Assembly: GCA_037013495.1 (NCBI GenBank)
Contig: CM072809.1
Location: forward strand, 3,805,001 to 3,869,000
Source of the DNA: Hippophae tibetana
Lineage: Eukaryota; Streptophyta; Magnoliopsida; Rosales; Elaeagnaceae
Reading direction: 5' to 3'
Length of the DNA: 64,000 nucleotides
In this document: positions 1 to 9,930 of the stretch, one piece after another
How positions within the stretch are numbered: position 1 is the first letter of the stretch
How the letters are laid out: every line of letters starts with the position of its first letter
Position numbers and translations under genes: made by a program
Notes under the pieces: generated by a model
The model's database searches: none
What the model saw: the letters and a program-made list of their open reading frames with translations, nothing else
Told to the model about the DNA's origin: nothing

Positions 1-981
1 TGGTCCCCAAACATCAGAGTGAATAAGCTCTAGCCTTTCCTTCTTTGGGGTTCTGCCAATTGTTTGTGAAGTAGCATGGAACGATGCTCCAGAGTCTAAC
101 ACCCAAGATTCTTCCTTGCTCTCCAAAGAGCATATCAATGCATCATCTCCTCCTGAGGTGGAAGTAACATTTACCTCTGCCTTCACTTGTTTGTCCTTCG
201 GTGCACTCTTGCACTGATTTTTGTAGTTCCCAGTTCTTCCACAATTCCAACACTCGATAGTCTTCGAGCTATGGGAATTATTAGGATTCCTGGATTTGGA
301 CCTCTTGTCCTTTGATCTACCTTGGTAGTCTGTTCTGCCACGTCCATTCCCTTTGGTTGAATTTCTTCCTCTTAACTCTGTATGCAAAACTGAAGAAGTT
401 GACGATTCACCTGACTCTCTACGTCGGATCTCTTCATTGAGAACCATATCACGAACATCATCAAAATTCAATTTATTGCTTCCTGATGAGCTACTCACAG
501 CCGTGACAGTAGCATTCCAGCTTTCTCGTTGAGAAGACAAAAGTATCAATGTTCGTACTTCTTCATCGAATTCAATTTCCACTAAACTCAACTGGGTTGT
601 GACTGTGTTGAGTTCATTGAGATGTTGAGCTACCAATGCGCCTTCCATCATCCACAAATTGAACAAACCCATCATCAAGTGCACTTTGTTTGAGGCTGAT
701 AACTTCTCATACATATTGGAGAGAGCTGCCATAAGACCCGACATGGTCTTTTCCTTTGCTATGTTGAAAGCAACATTACGGGATAACGTCAATCGAATAA
801 CTCTGAGGGCTTGTCTGTCTAGAAGATTCCAATCTTCTTCCTTCATATCTTCTGGCTTCTTTCCTGAGAGAGGTTGATATAGATTTCTTTGATACAGATA
901 ATCCTCTATCTGCATTTTCCAAAACGCAAAATCTGTGCCATCAAATTTCTTGAGTTTCACCCTTCCTTCATCTGCGGCCAT
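1..981 (-). mobile_element. Ty1/copia gag-protease-(integrase) ORF, 5' part, runs off the window
   Basis: Open for 327 codons from an ATG at 981 to the window edge with no stop. The start (MAADEGRVKLKKFDG) and the FWKMQIEDYL stretch are typical of plant copia Gag (UBN2 family), which packages element RNA. Near codons 255-268 is a zinc knuckle, CWNCGRTGNYKNQC, where the usual histidine is asparagine. The aspartic protease motif WVLDSGASFHAT follows. Within about 20 residues comes KERLELIHSDVWGP, which belongs to the start of the integrase core, so the rest of protease and the integrase zinc region (about 150 residues) are missing while the frame stays open. It is therefore an internally deleted, probably non-autonomous copy. 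It lies directly downstream of the LTR and primer-binding site. Family certain; what follows beyond the edge is unknown. Confidence 0.93.
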
Positions 982-1152
982 TGCTTCCACTCAAATATGA
1001 CTTCTTCCGGATCGTTTCTCACTATTTCTGTAAACCAATTAGAACACCTCCGTCAACGAACAAATATCGTCGACAAAATTTCACTATTCACGTAATTCAC
1101 TATTCACGTAAATAGTAATCTTGTAGAGAATTGACAGAAATCACCACCAATA

Positions 1153-1164
1153 GCTCTCATACCA
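1153..1164 (-). other. Primer-binding site for initiator tRNA-Met (copia)
   Basis: On the minus strand TGGTATGAGAGC begins two bases after the LTR end. It is complementary to the 3' end of initiator tRNA-Met (consensus TGGTATCAGAGC) with one mismatch, C to G at position 7. The matching tRNA gene lies at 48873-48944 in this window. The site marks 1167-1622 as the 5' LTR of an element read leftwards. Confidence 0.88.
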
Positions 1165-1166
1165 GT

Positions 1167-1622
1167 TGTTGGAAAATTACACAAATTCCCGATAAGCTAG
1201 ATTTTTGAGAAAGCAAGAATAGAAAAATAACACACAAATTTGATAACGGAGTTCGATCAATCTAGCTTACGTCTCTAGACTTGCTGCAGATCTTTTTACT
1301 GAAATGGGAGAAATTACACAAGGTGTTTACAATACTCACAACTCACAACCCAATTACACCCAAGAAAATTACTCTCAATTTTCTCTCACAAAAGCTTTTA
1401 TCTCTAAGCTTTTATCTCAATTGAAATAAACACTTTAGATGATGAATTCATTACAATTACACATCTATTTATAGGAAAATTCACTCCTTAAATTACTCCT
1501 TAAATTAATGGTTCCTTAAATTGCTCATTGAATTAAGCTCCATGTTTTACTCCTTGTTTTGTTCTATGTTTTACTCCTTAATTTCCTCCTTAAATTTAGG
1601 AACTTTATAGCAATCTCCAACA
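1167..1622 (-). repeat. 5' LTR of the copia element (456 bp)
   Basis: The boundaries are TGTTGGA at 1167 and TCCAACA ending at 1622, a perfect 7-bp terminal inverted repeat with the TG...CA ends of retroviral-type LTRs. On the minus strand a TATA box (CTATAAATAG) lies at about 1465-1474. Several short direct repeats (ACTCCTTAAATT-like) fall at 1485-1600. The 3' LTR lies off the left end, so the target-site duplication and relative age cannot be read; the five bases outside the LTR are 1623-1627. Confidence 0.87.
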
Positions 1623-2837
1623 GATACCAACATTGAATCCCAAAGCCTATTCCTCTCGTTTTTAGGAGTTTGTGAGCAACATATTCCGAGTAGAGAATCA
1701 GAGGATTAGTTATCCCCTGAAGTGGTATGGTCTTCAAAGTCTACATTCACCTTCATTAAGAAAAAAAAAAGGTTTATACACTGGGTCTATTTGTGCTACT
1801 TATGGCTTATTGGAAATTAAATCATCTAACTTATAGAGTAAAGAGATCGCATACGAGTCTAATTTTATGAATATGAATGATGGTTTTGTTTTATATTAGT
1901 TAAGTAGGTAACTGCAGGCCACATGATGGTGAAGTATATACATGAAGTTAAGCAAGAGTTCCTAGGAGCAAGCACATGATTTGCTAAGATATGAAACATA
2001 CGTGGAATGGACACTACAATGTAACTGGTCTGTTGAGGACAATTTAGAGCTTCAAATAAACGCAACAATCAGAAATCTTAATACTCATCTCAAATGTATT
2101 ATTTGGGAATTTACTTGAAAATTTGTAGCTTGATGTTTATTTCTAGCTATGGTGATGAAGGTGGATGACTGCTATAAATTTCCATATGATGATTACTAGT
2201 GAAAAATAAAATTGGAGTTATGTAAATGATGTATATCGCAACTTGTAGACATTTTTACTCAAACTGAAACCCATCTAATCAGAGCCTGATGTGAGTTTCT
2301 TAGTTGAATCTTGGTCATTATCCATCACTTAATTGCTACGAATATTGAAAATAGTTGGGAGGCCAATTCTCCAAAAAAATCTTGAGTTATTAGAATGACA
2401 AGTGATATTTTTATATATTTAAAACTTATCTGGTTTGAACACGAATAAACAATACAAAAATCAAAAGAGAGATAAAACCAAAATAGTATTCTCTAATACT
2501 TCAATTACTCTAATAACATACTATTTGAGCAAACAAAATCCCTCTTTTCATTTGCCAATGTTGAGGATTTTTATGAAGAATCTCTTTAAGGAAAAGAGAG
2601 AAGTCCTACCACAGTACCACATCAGTCATCGTCAGCAATTAAGGTTGCACAAATATGCCTCATCTCACTAGTACTAGAAGCAATATAAAAAACGTTATTT
2701 GTTTTTGGATACATCCATACATGCATGTGTACATAATAATACGTGTAAACATGCAATGAATGTTTGTTGGGTTTTTATGAGGCTAATTAAGAGTTCAAAT
2801 GGAACGAGCTTGTAGAGATGTGTACGAGCTTAACTAG
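1623..2837. other. Intergenic, no gene seen
   Basis: Ordinary AT-rich sequence between the copia LTR and a CACTA-like terminus. Short open frames (for example 1865-2068 and 2435-2671) have no recognisable domain and look like chance. Confidence 0.6.
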
Positions 2838-2998
2838 CACTACTAAAATATATACATATAGTCTCGAACATTTAGCCACGATTATTAGAAAAACGAGGTT
2901 ATAAAGTTTTGGTTTCGGTTTTAGACATACATTATGACCTCTGTTTTTATAAAATCGAGACCATAGATATACTTTATTAATTTTTTTCTTTTTTTGTC

Positions 2999-3040
<42 letters not shown>

Positions 3041-3240
3041 CTCATATAATTCCCCCTTGTGTGAAACCCTAGCATAGCTATATATTCTCTTCTCTTCTCA
3101 AAACCCTCGTGCCATCGCGTTCCAACCTCTGTTCCACTCTCGTCGTAATAGTTCCTTGGGTACTGCTTGAATCTTTCTGGTAACCTCAACTCATATTTTT
3201 CTTTATAAATGACTCTCGGTACCAAATCTCGATCGGTATG
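2838..3240 (+). mobile_element. CACTA-like left terminus with subterminal sequence
   Basis: CACTACTA at 2838-2845 is the signature terminus of CACTA (En/Spm) DNA transposons, preceded by TAG (2835-2837), a possible 3-bp target duplication. The next 120 bases contain inverted motifs around AGTCTCGA / TCGAGACCAT, as in CACTA subterminal regions. A (TA) microsatellite and a CT-rich segment resembling the 5' end of a plant gene follow. I found no matching right end (TAGTAGTG followed by TAG) nearby, so extent and intactness are unknown. Confidence 0.45.
3000..3038. repeat. (TA)19 microsatellite
   Basis: Uninterrupted TA dinucleotides. The short minus-strand open frame 2977-3225 that crosses it (ending in an IYIYIY tract) is an artefact of this repeat. 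Confidence 0.97.
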
Positions 3241-3732
3241 TTGATGTTATTTCTAGTTGCCTAAAGGCTTGCTTACGGTGAGAAATTTGGATGCTGGATA
3301 TTTATGAGATGGGTTATGAAAATTTGTTAAGAAGATCGCTTGGTATGGTTTATGGAATGTGTTGGTCGCCTGGTGCTTGGCTTGGTGGTGGTGATGTGCA
3401 TGTTTCACCCTAACTAGCATTTTTATAACAATAAATAAAGAGGACTGAAAATAGTATTTTTATAAAATTTTATTGATATACCATTTACCAATTAACTTGT
3501 AATGAGTAATTGAATATTTTCCTATTTTTGTTGCAATCTGCAATTGCATCATAGAAATTTTAGCTGGCCACTATGTTATCTCACCATAGTTGTGCTTAAT
3601 TAGCTTCATTAATGAGAGAACCGCACCAGTTGTGATGATAAAATTTCATTTATGGTAATTTTTGCTTGAAATCCCTTATTAAATTATTTATATAGTTACA
3701 CTAAAGATTACTGTTGCTGTATTATTTTCTGG

Positions 3733-4567
3733 TAAGTACCTATGTACACTATGTTTTGAGCATATAGTATTTATTTTTATCTATTTTGTTGCTGATTTAT
3801 TTTTCCGGGATCAGAACGTAATGCATAGAGGTAATCATATTCATCAACCCTTTGCCACCATACAATAGCATTGTGTTGAGCTCCATCCAGTGAATGTTTT
3901 CTAATAGGAAAATACTTGTGTATTATTGATTTAGGTGTTTTTAGTTGTACCTTGCTTTATTCTTGATTTTCTAATATTTTTTTAACACTGTCTTATAGGA
4001 GAATGAGGACACACTTAGTTGATCCCCAAAAACTCATGCATTCACTGCATGTATGTGCCTGAATGCTGTGTAGGTTTGAATTTAGTGTGAATTAGAAAAC
4101 TACCTTGAGTCTTACTGTTTAATACTTTCATTGTATATGTGGTGTTTTCATATTTTTCTGGTAAGAAAAGTCAATTGTTTCTATTGTTTCATTTTTGTTA
4201 ACTAAAACGATGGAAGTAACCATATGTCTATTTCATAAGCCTTGTATGTACTCTAACCAATAGATAAAAATAAATACCTTTATAAGTACCTATGTGTACT
4301 GTGTTTTGAGCCTTAAAATAAATAAAAATAAATATTATACTCAAGTTGTTTTCATTTGTACATTATGTTTATGGTTCAGTCTTATTACTTGCTTGCATAG
4401 CTTTATAGGTACACCAGGCATCAAGTACCAACGCACAAACGCAGTAGGCTCCTGCCCACCAGTGCAGTATGCACCAGATGCACCAGATAGTAGGTGAATT
4501 ATATTTTGAGTCTCAAAATAAATAAAAATAAATATTATGTTGAAGTTATTTCTATTGTATATTATTT
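3733..4567. repeat. Three diverged direct-repeat units
   Basis: Bases 3733-3760 and 4283-4310 share a 28-bp unit (TAAGTACCTATGT...GTTTTGAG) with about three differences. Bases 4303-4367 and 4503-4567 share a further 65-bp unit (TTTTGAG...AAATAAAAATAAATATTAT...). Together they suggest old local duplication or the decayed inside of a transposon. No coding potential seen. Confidence 0.6.
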
Positions 4568-5828
4568 ATTAATTTTTAGTGTATAATAAATTCAATAATA
4601 TAATTATATTTTTAATTTTAATATAATATTGTTTTTAATAAATTTATTGTAATTTATATTGATTGTTAAGATTGTAATTAATATATAATGGAAATTATAT
4701 GTATGTTTTATAGTAAGAGCGCATATGCACGCTAAGGGTTTGCATGAGCCAGAGACGAGTTACTTTCATCCTTTGGGCTAATTACTAATTAGAACTTCTT
4801 TATGGCCAGTTTAGCCTCGTTAGATCTGCTAAGCATTAAAGTTATCCAAACTTAATATTTTCTGATTTTTTTAACCGAAAGTCACACAGAATATTTTATT
4901 TATTTTGAAGATATATAAAATGATACTATTAAAAAGATAGAGGCCAATGCCATAAGTAAACTGGGGATAAACCGTTCAAATTCTGATTGAGATATAAAAA
5001 TCCTCTTAGCTAAAAGAGAGAGAGAGAGAAAGAGATGTAAAATGTGGTCTTATTTTTGTCGTTAATGTGATTTTTTTTTTCTCTTTTTGGGTAAAAGGTT
5101 TAAAACATAATAAAAATAAACATATGGGATCTGAACGCCCATGCTCTCATCCATGTTTTTTGGGATAATTAGTCGGGTTATTATAATTTTTTACATATAT
5201 TTTTAAAGCAGTATTTTAGTTATATTTTATTTTTAAAAAAATATCATTTTTATACAATTTGTTATTTAATTTAAGATTTTTCAAATATAATAATACATGT
5301 GTTATATTTAAAAAACATTTTTGTATAATCAATTAATTAAACTAGATTAATATAATATTTTAAAATAAATAAATAATTAAACTATATCTAAACAAAAATT
5401 GCATATAATCAAAAATATTCTAATATAAATTTATATTGAATTGAGTCCGGACATTACGTCCGTTAAACTCAGAAAAAGGTATAACGGCGATTATACACAA
5501 TATGTTATCAGTGACATGATACAACTGTTAATTGATTAATAAAAAATATACAATTAAATCAAATTTAGTACATAGAAATGAAGAAAATTGAAAAACAAGG
5601 ATAGAAAGTAACGTGCAAAACATAGAATGCGTTAATCAAGGCATTTGATTGATGATTTAGCTGCCAATAATAAAAGTTTAGGACAAGCAAATCCCAAGTT
5701 GAGATTCTCATTAAATGTATGGTTTAAATTAAAATGTCCACAAAAAGGCTATAAAAGTGAAGAGTTTGAGGCCAAGATGTTTTAGCAATCAACTCCAGAC
5801 ACAGGAAAAGCGATATAGAGCCAACCCT
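4568..5828. other. Intergenic, AT-rich
   Basis: No gene recognised. A short GA-rich run (AGAGAGAGAGAG) lies near 5016. The rest is AT-rich with poly-A and poly-T tracts. Confidence 0.55.
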
Positions 5829-5829
5829 A

Positions 5830-5929
5830 AGTCCCTAATAATAACTACTAAATACGAATGTGAAGAGTCAGAGAGGCTTCACTTTGGGGTGAAGGGAGCT
5901 CTCTGTATACTAGCGAATTATTAGGGACT
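5830..5929 (+). repeat. Nested hairpin carrying a miR159-like 21-mer
   Basis: The outer arms are a perfect 13-bp inverted repeat (5830-5842 with 5917-5929). Inside it, 5869-5905 folds on its own: CAGAGAG pairs with CTCTCTG and CTTCAC with GTGAAG. The inner 3' part, 5883-5903, matches canonical miR159 at 18 of 21 positions (differences at positions 6, 7 and 21). Unlike a true MIR159 precursor (about 170 nt with a full-length complementary arm), no long star arm is present. It could be a decayed or unusual small-RNA gene, or chance within a transposon-like inverted-repeat region. Confidence 0.4.
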
Positions 5930-5936
5930 AAAAAAT

Positions 5937-5980
5937 ATTCGCTAATATTTATTAAATTTTTTTAATAAATATTAGCGAAT
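5937..5980. repeat. Perfect 20-bp inverted repeat with 4-nt loop
   Basis: 5937-5956 is the exact reverse complement of 5961-5980, around TTTT. The arm includes TTCGCTAATATTTATT. Another copy of TAGCGAATTATTA lies at 5911-5923, beside the hairpin above, so the whole 5.83-5.99 kb stretch is built of related inverted motifs, as in a small transposon. Confidence 0.85.
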
Positions 5981-8900
5981 TATTAACTAATAAATTGCGA
6001 CTCAGCTCAAATGAAAGGCAACGATACCAGTTAAACATTTAATCGGGCTTCTTTTAATAGTTGTTTTAACTAAAAATATTTTGAAAAACAAATACATTAT
6101 TTATGCTTATTTTATTTTTATTTTTATTTATTCAAAATTATCATTGTGCTTCTAGGCTTAAAATGTGCTTTTTAAGGTGTAAAAGTATTTTGATAATATA
6201 TATATAAATTTGTTTGTGGAAAGTATTTTTATGTAATATCATTTAGCATAGTCAAACTAAGTTAATTTCCTTAAACATTATTTTCTTTCGTTGGCTCGTG
6301 TAATTTTTTTTTTTATTATTTCTTAACAGTTTTGAAGTCATAATCATTTTTTTCCCTGGTAGTTTGTTTCTCACGTGTAAGATTATTAACCTAATTGTAA
6401 ACTATTAACTATACGCTTCCTCCCGAGAATACTTATTAATTAATTAATTTGCCTTATATTATTATTTTGATGGAAGAATTATTTATTTCGAGATCTTTTA
6501 AATTAAAGCTAAATATATATATTTAGGTTTATAAGAAGACTATTATTTTTAAATAAATGTTAAAAATATTCTATCTTAATGTTTTGGTGAGATTGCTAGC
6601 ACAATTAAAATTACTCTATTGAGAATATAGTCCTTTCGTTTTATACTTTTATACATAAACTATTTATTTAAATAATTTTATTTTTAATTCTCTTTGAAAA
6701 CCCACGTAGGCTCACCATGTTATATAAATATTAACATATGGTTACGGCATTTATCAAGAGTAGGACGGAACTAGAAATATGTTAATTAAGAGGAGAGTTG
6801 AATTTTTTTTAGAAGTAATTAATTTTTTAAAATATTAAAAAGTAAAAAATATATTATTATAACGAAAAATTAATAAGAGTATACTCTTTTTAATCTAATT
6901 TTATTTTATTTTATATCAAATTACAACATAAATTTAGAATACATTATAACTTATAATTAAATTTATCTAACATAAATAAAAATACAATAAAATTAATAAG
7001 TATAAAAATTATTTGTATGTAAAAGTATTTTTATTAAAATTTATTGATTTAAAAATTAGTTTTGCATTATTTATTTAACTCAATTTTTATACATAATAAA
7101 GTTTACCAATATAAATAAAGTGTTTATTTTTTATTATTTTTCTAGCAAATTATATAATTATTTGTAAATATTATTGATAAATAGAATGATATTAAAATAT
7201 ACATGAAATAATTAAACACAATATATTATTAAAATAAAATATACTTAGTTGATGTTAAAAATATAAGTTTAGTTAATATTTTGGAAAAAAATTTAACCGT
7301 ATCCCCGTGTAATTTATAAAAAGCTAGGATTTTGACGAATATACATTAAATATAAAATTATATTTTATATATTTTTTTTATATTTTAAAAATAAAATAAA
7401 AATTAATTTAAGATAAAAAACGTCACCTAATAGCGAAGACTATACGGACTAACACTGAATCAAGGCACCAAGAAAGGCAGAGAACAGCGGCATTTTTTTA
7501 ATCAAGAAATGGATCAAAGATTCAAGAAGAGTCGGTAGAAAAATAAATGAATAAATGAAGACTAGTTTGACTTTATCCATGTATTCGTTGATCATTTGAG
7601 CCATTGAACAACCTCCGTGGCTCTGTTAATTTTCTTGAAAAGTAAAAAAAAAAAATTAAATTTCAAGAGTACAATATACACATTAATAACAAAATAATTA
7701 AATATTGTATCTAATAAATTAATAAAAACTATTTCAAATGCAAAGGAAATACATCTCCGTTAATTTTGAGTGTGTTAATAATAAAAAGGAAAAATGATAA
7801 TGAATATTCCTTTGTTTATAATTTAAGTATTGCTTGATTTTTTTTTGTCTAAAATATGTATTTTTAAATTCATTTATTTGTAAAAAAGTGTGTCAAATAA
7901 AATAAAATTTCTATTTAATTTTTTGTTGAATATAACGAAAGAGAAATTCGGACCTCATTTGGGAATTTATGATCAGTTTTGGACATTTCTGGCTCATGTG
8001 GTTCGGAAGAGAAATTCTGCTTCACAACTTTCATGATCGATGAACAACCTATTTCAATATTTGAATTGGATTTGAATATCATATTTACCAATATCGGTGA
8101 CCTTTTGTATGTTTTTTTTTTTTTTTGCTTAGAAGTGTACCTTTGTATCTTAGAGGATGGTGCAAAGTGCAAACTATATATTATTAAATAAAAATTAAAG
8201 TTAATATTATTATTATTATTATGTTTATTAGAGATGTTAAATCAAAATAATTTTTAAATATTAAAATAAAATTTATAAAATTATAAATAAAACCGATCAA
8301 AAAATAAACTTTTTTTAATTATCAATGACATAGAATAAATAGAATAAAAATAAAATGGTAAATAATTTTATAAATTTGTGAGCATAATTGATCATTCTAA
8401 CTTATTTACAAGGAGATCTGAGAAGAATGGATATTTTTTTAAATTATTTTTATATTATATTAAAGGTTAGTTAAATTAAATATAAAAATATCTTAATTAT
8501 TTTCATTATTATATGTATTATTGTTAATTAAACATGTTATTATAGTTGAATATTGGAAAGAAAAATATAAAATATATTATTATTTTAATTATTTTAATAT
8601 ATTTAGAAGCATTTTAAAAAAAATGTTCAAATTCACTTTTGGAACTCTAAATGTGTAATTGTTATCCCATGGGGATTCATCAAATTTATAACTCTTGGTT
8701 TCAGTTTTGATTTTAGTGTAGCATAAGATTCTAGTTTCAGTATAAGGTGATATGCCATCGGTACTGTTTTATACTGTAATATTCTTATTTTCATGTCATT
8801 GATGTACACGCTATCAAGGATGAAAATGTATTTGACATTTAAAGTGAATAAATAAAAGAAATGTAGAATAAAATACAGCTGACAAAATAGACAATGTTGT

Positions 8901-9566
8901 TATATTGTCGTTAAAATGTTAGATAATATTGATATTTAATTATTTATTTTTCTAAAATAATTTAAATTTAATGTCTTTATTTAGTTCTAGTTGTAAAATA
9001 TCTATTATATCTAAAGTGAAATTATATTTTTACAACTATTCTTATTATTTTTAAAATAAAAATATATTTTTAACTTAATGTTAAATAAAAATAAACTTTA
9101 TTTCTTCTATACATGAACTTAAAAAATATATAAAAATGGTATAAAATTAATGATGTATATAAAGTATTAATTAAAAAATAATATAATTAAAAATGATAAT
9201 GTAACTAATAATGTTAATGTGTTAATTTGTTTATTCCCCATTTTAGAAAAGTTTGATAAAGCGAGGCAGATAGACCTAATTAGTTATTGCAAAGTCCATC
9301 AAACACATCTTACGATATCATATGGATATGTGAAGATGAAGATCTAGAGGTGAATAAAGATGCTTTGGGGTCCGCTATAATGACTCAGTGTTTCATTGTC
9401 AGGTTTGATTAAACACACCATCACCACCTCACTTCAGAAAATCTAAACCCTAGATTTCCTATACAGTCCCCAATTAATATCCATATTTATTTTCAACTCC
9501 AATTCTATGGACCATCCTCACCTACTACTACTATTACTAGGGTTTCTTACCCCTTTTTCTATTTTC
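5981..9566. other. Intergenic, very AT-rich; distal MIR159 upstream region
   Basis: No gene recognised. Two overlapping opposite-strand frames at 7915-8191 have low complexity and no domain. From about 9240 the base composition becomes more balanced, consistent with the promoter of the MIR159 transcript. Confidence 0.55.
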
Positions 9567-9574
9567 TATATAAA
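9567..9574 (+). promoter_or_regulatory. TATA box of the MIR159 transcript
   Basis: TATATAAA at 9567-9574 is followed at the expected spacing by a pyrimidine-rich start region around 9600, about 155 bases ahead of the hairpin. Plant MIR159 genes are RNA polymerase II transcripts with TATA promoters. Assignment is by position and motif only. Confidence 0.6.
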
Positions 9575-9754
9575 CTTACTCCTTCCCCTCTACCCATCGT
9601 CCCAACCGAGTCTAGTCTGCTGTTTTCAACCACCAACTTCGCCTTGAATTCTAATTACAGTAGGTTCATTTTTCCTAGACAAAAACGGTTAGCTTTACTT
9701 TTCTGTTTGTATTGCAAAGGGCAAGTGTGGTATTGATTAATTCAACAAATAAAA

Positions 9755-9930
9755 AAGTGGAGCTCCCTTCAATTCAAAATCAGGTGTGAGAAAGAGGGTA
9801 TAAACAGCTGCTGGTTCATGGATACCTATGCGCTGCTAATATGTATGAAGCAGCTTAAGGGTTTGCATGACTCAGGAGATGTTATTGCCTTCTTAATTCC
9901 TTATTTGGATTGAAGGGAGCTCCCTTATTC
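9755..9930 (+). ncRNA. MIR159: MIR159 precursor hairpin
   Basis: The mature miRNA is 9904-9924, starting TTTGGATTGAAGGGAGCTCC. That is the miR159 family sequence, with CCC at the 3' end as in miR159c-like forms. The star arm at about 9757-9777 (GGAGCTCCCTTCAATTCAAA) pairs almost perfectly, with one G:U wobble. The loop-proximal region keeps the conserved AGCTGCTGGTTCATGGATACC-like and GCATGACTCAGGAG segments of MIR159/MIR319 foldbacks, which are cut loop-to-base in several steps. The precursor is about 175 nt, normal for the family. miR159 guides cleavage of GAMYB-type MYB mRNAs in anther, seed and vegetative growth. It lies 4.7 kb upstream of the LRB gene, matching the Arabidopsis MIR159C - LRB1 order as I recall it. 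Confidence 0.94.

Noticed and set aside
659-1095. Plus-strand frames at 659-877 and 889-1095
   Set aside because: They are antisense to the open copia gag frame on the minus strand.
2977-3225. 82-codon minus-strand frame ending in an IYIYIY tract
   Set aside because: It reads through the (TA)19 microsatellite and has no domain; chance frame.
4485-4495. ATAGTAGGTGA as the right end of the 2838 CACTA element
   Set aside because: It has an extra G in the terminus and no matching subterminal inverted motifs.
7915-8191. Two overlapping opposite-strand frames of 70-85 codons
   Set aside because: Low-complexity (poly-K / poly-F from an A/T run), no homologous motif, no promoter or splice context.
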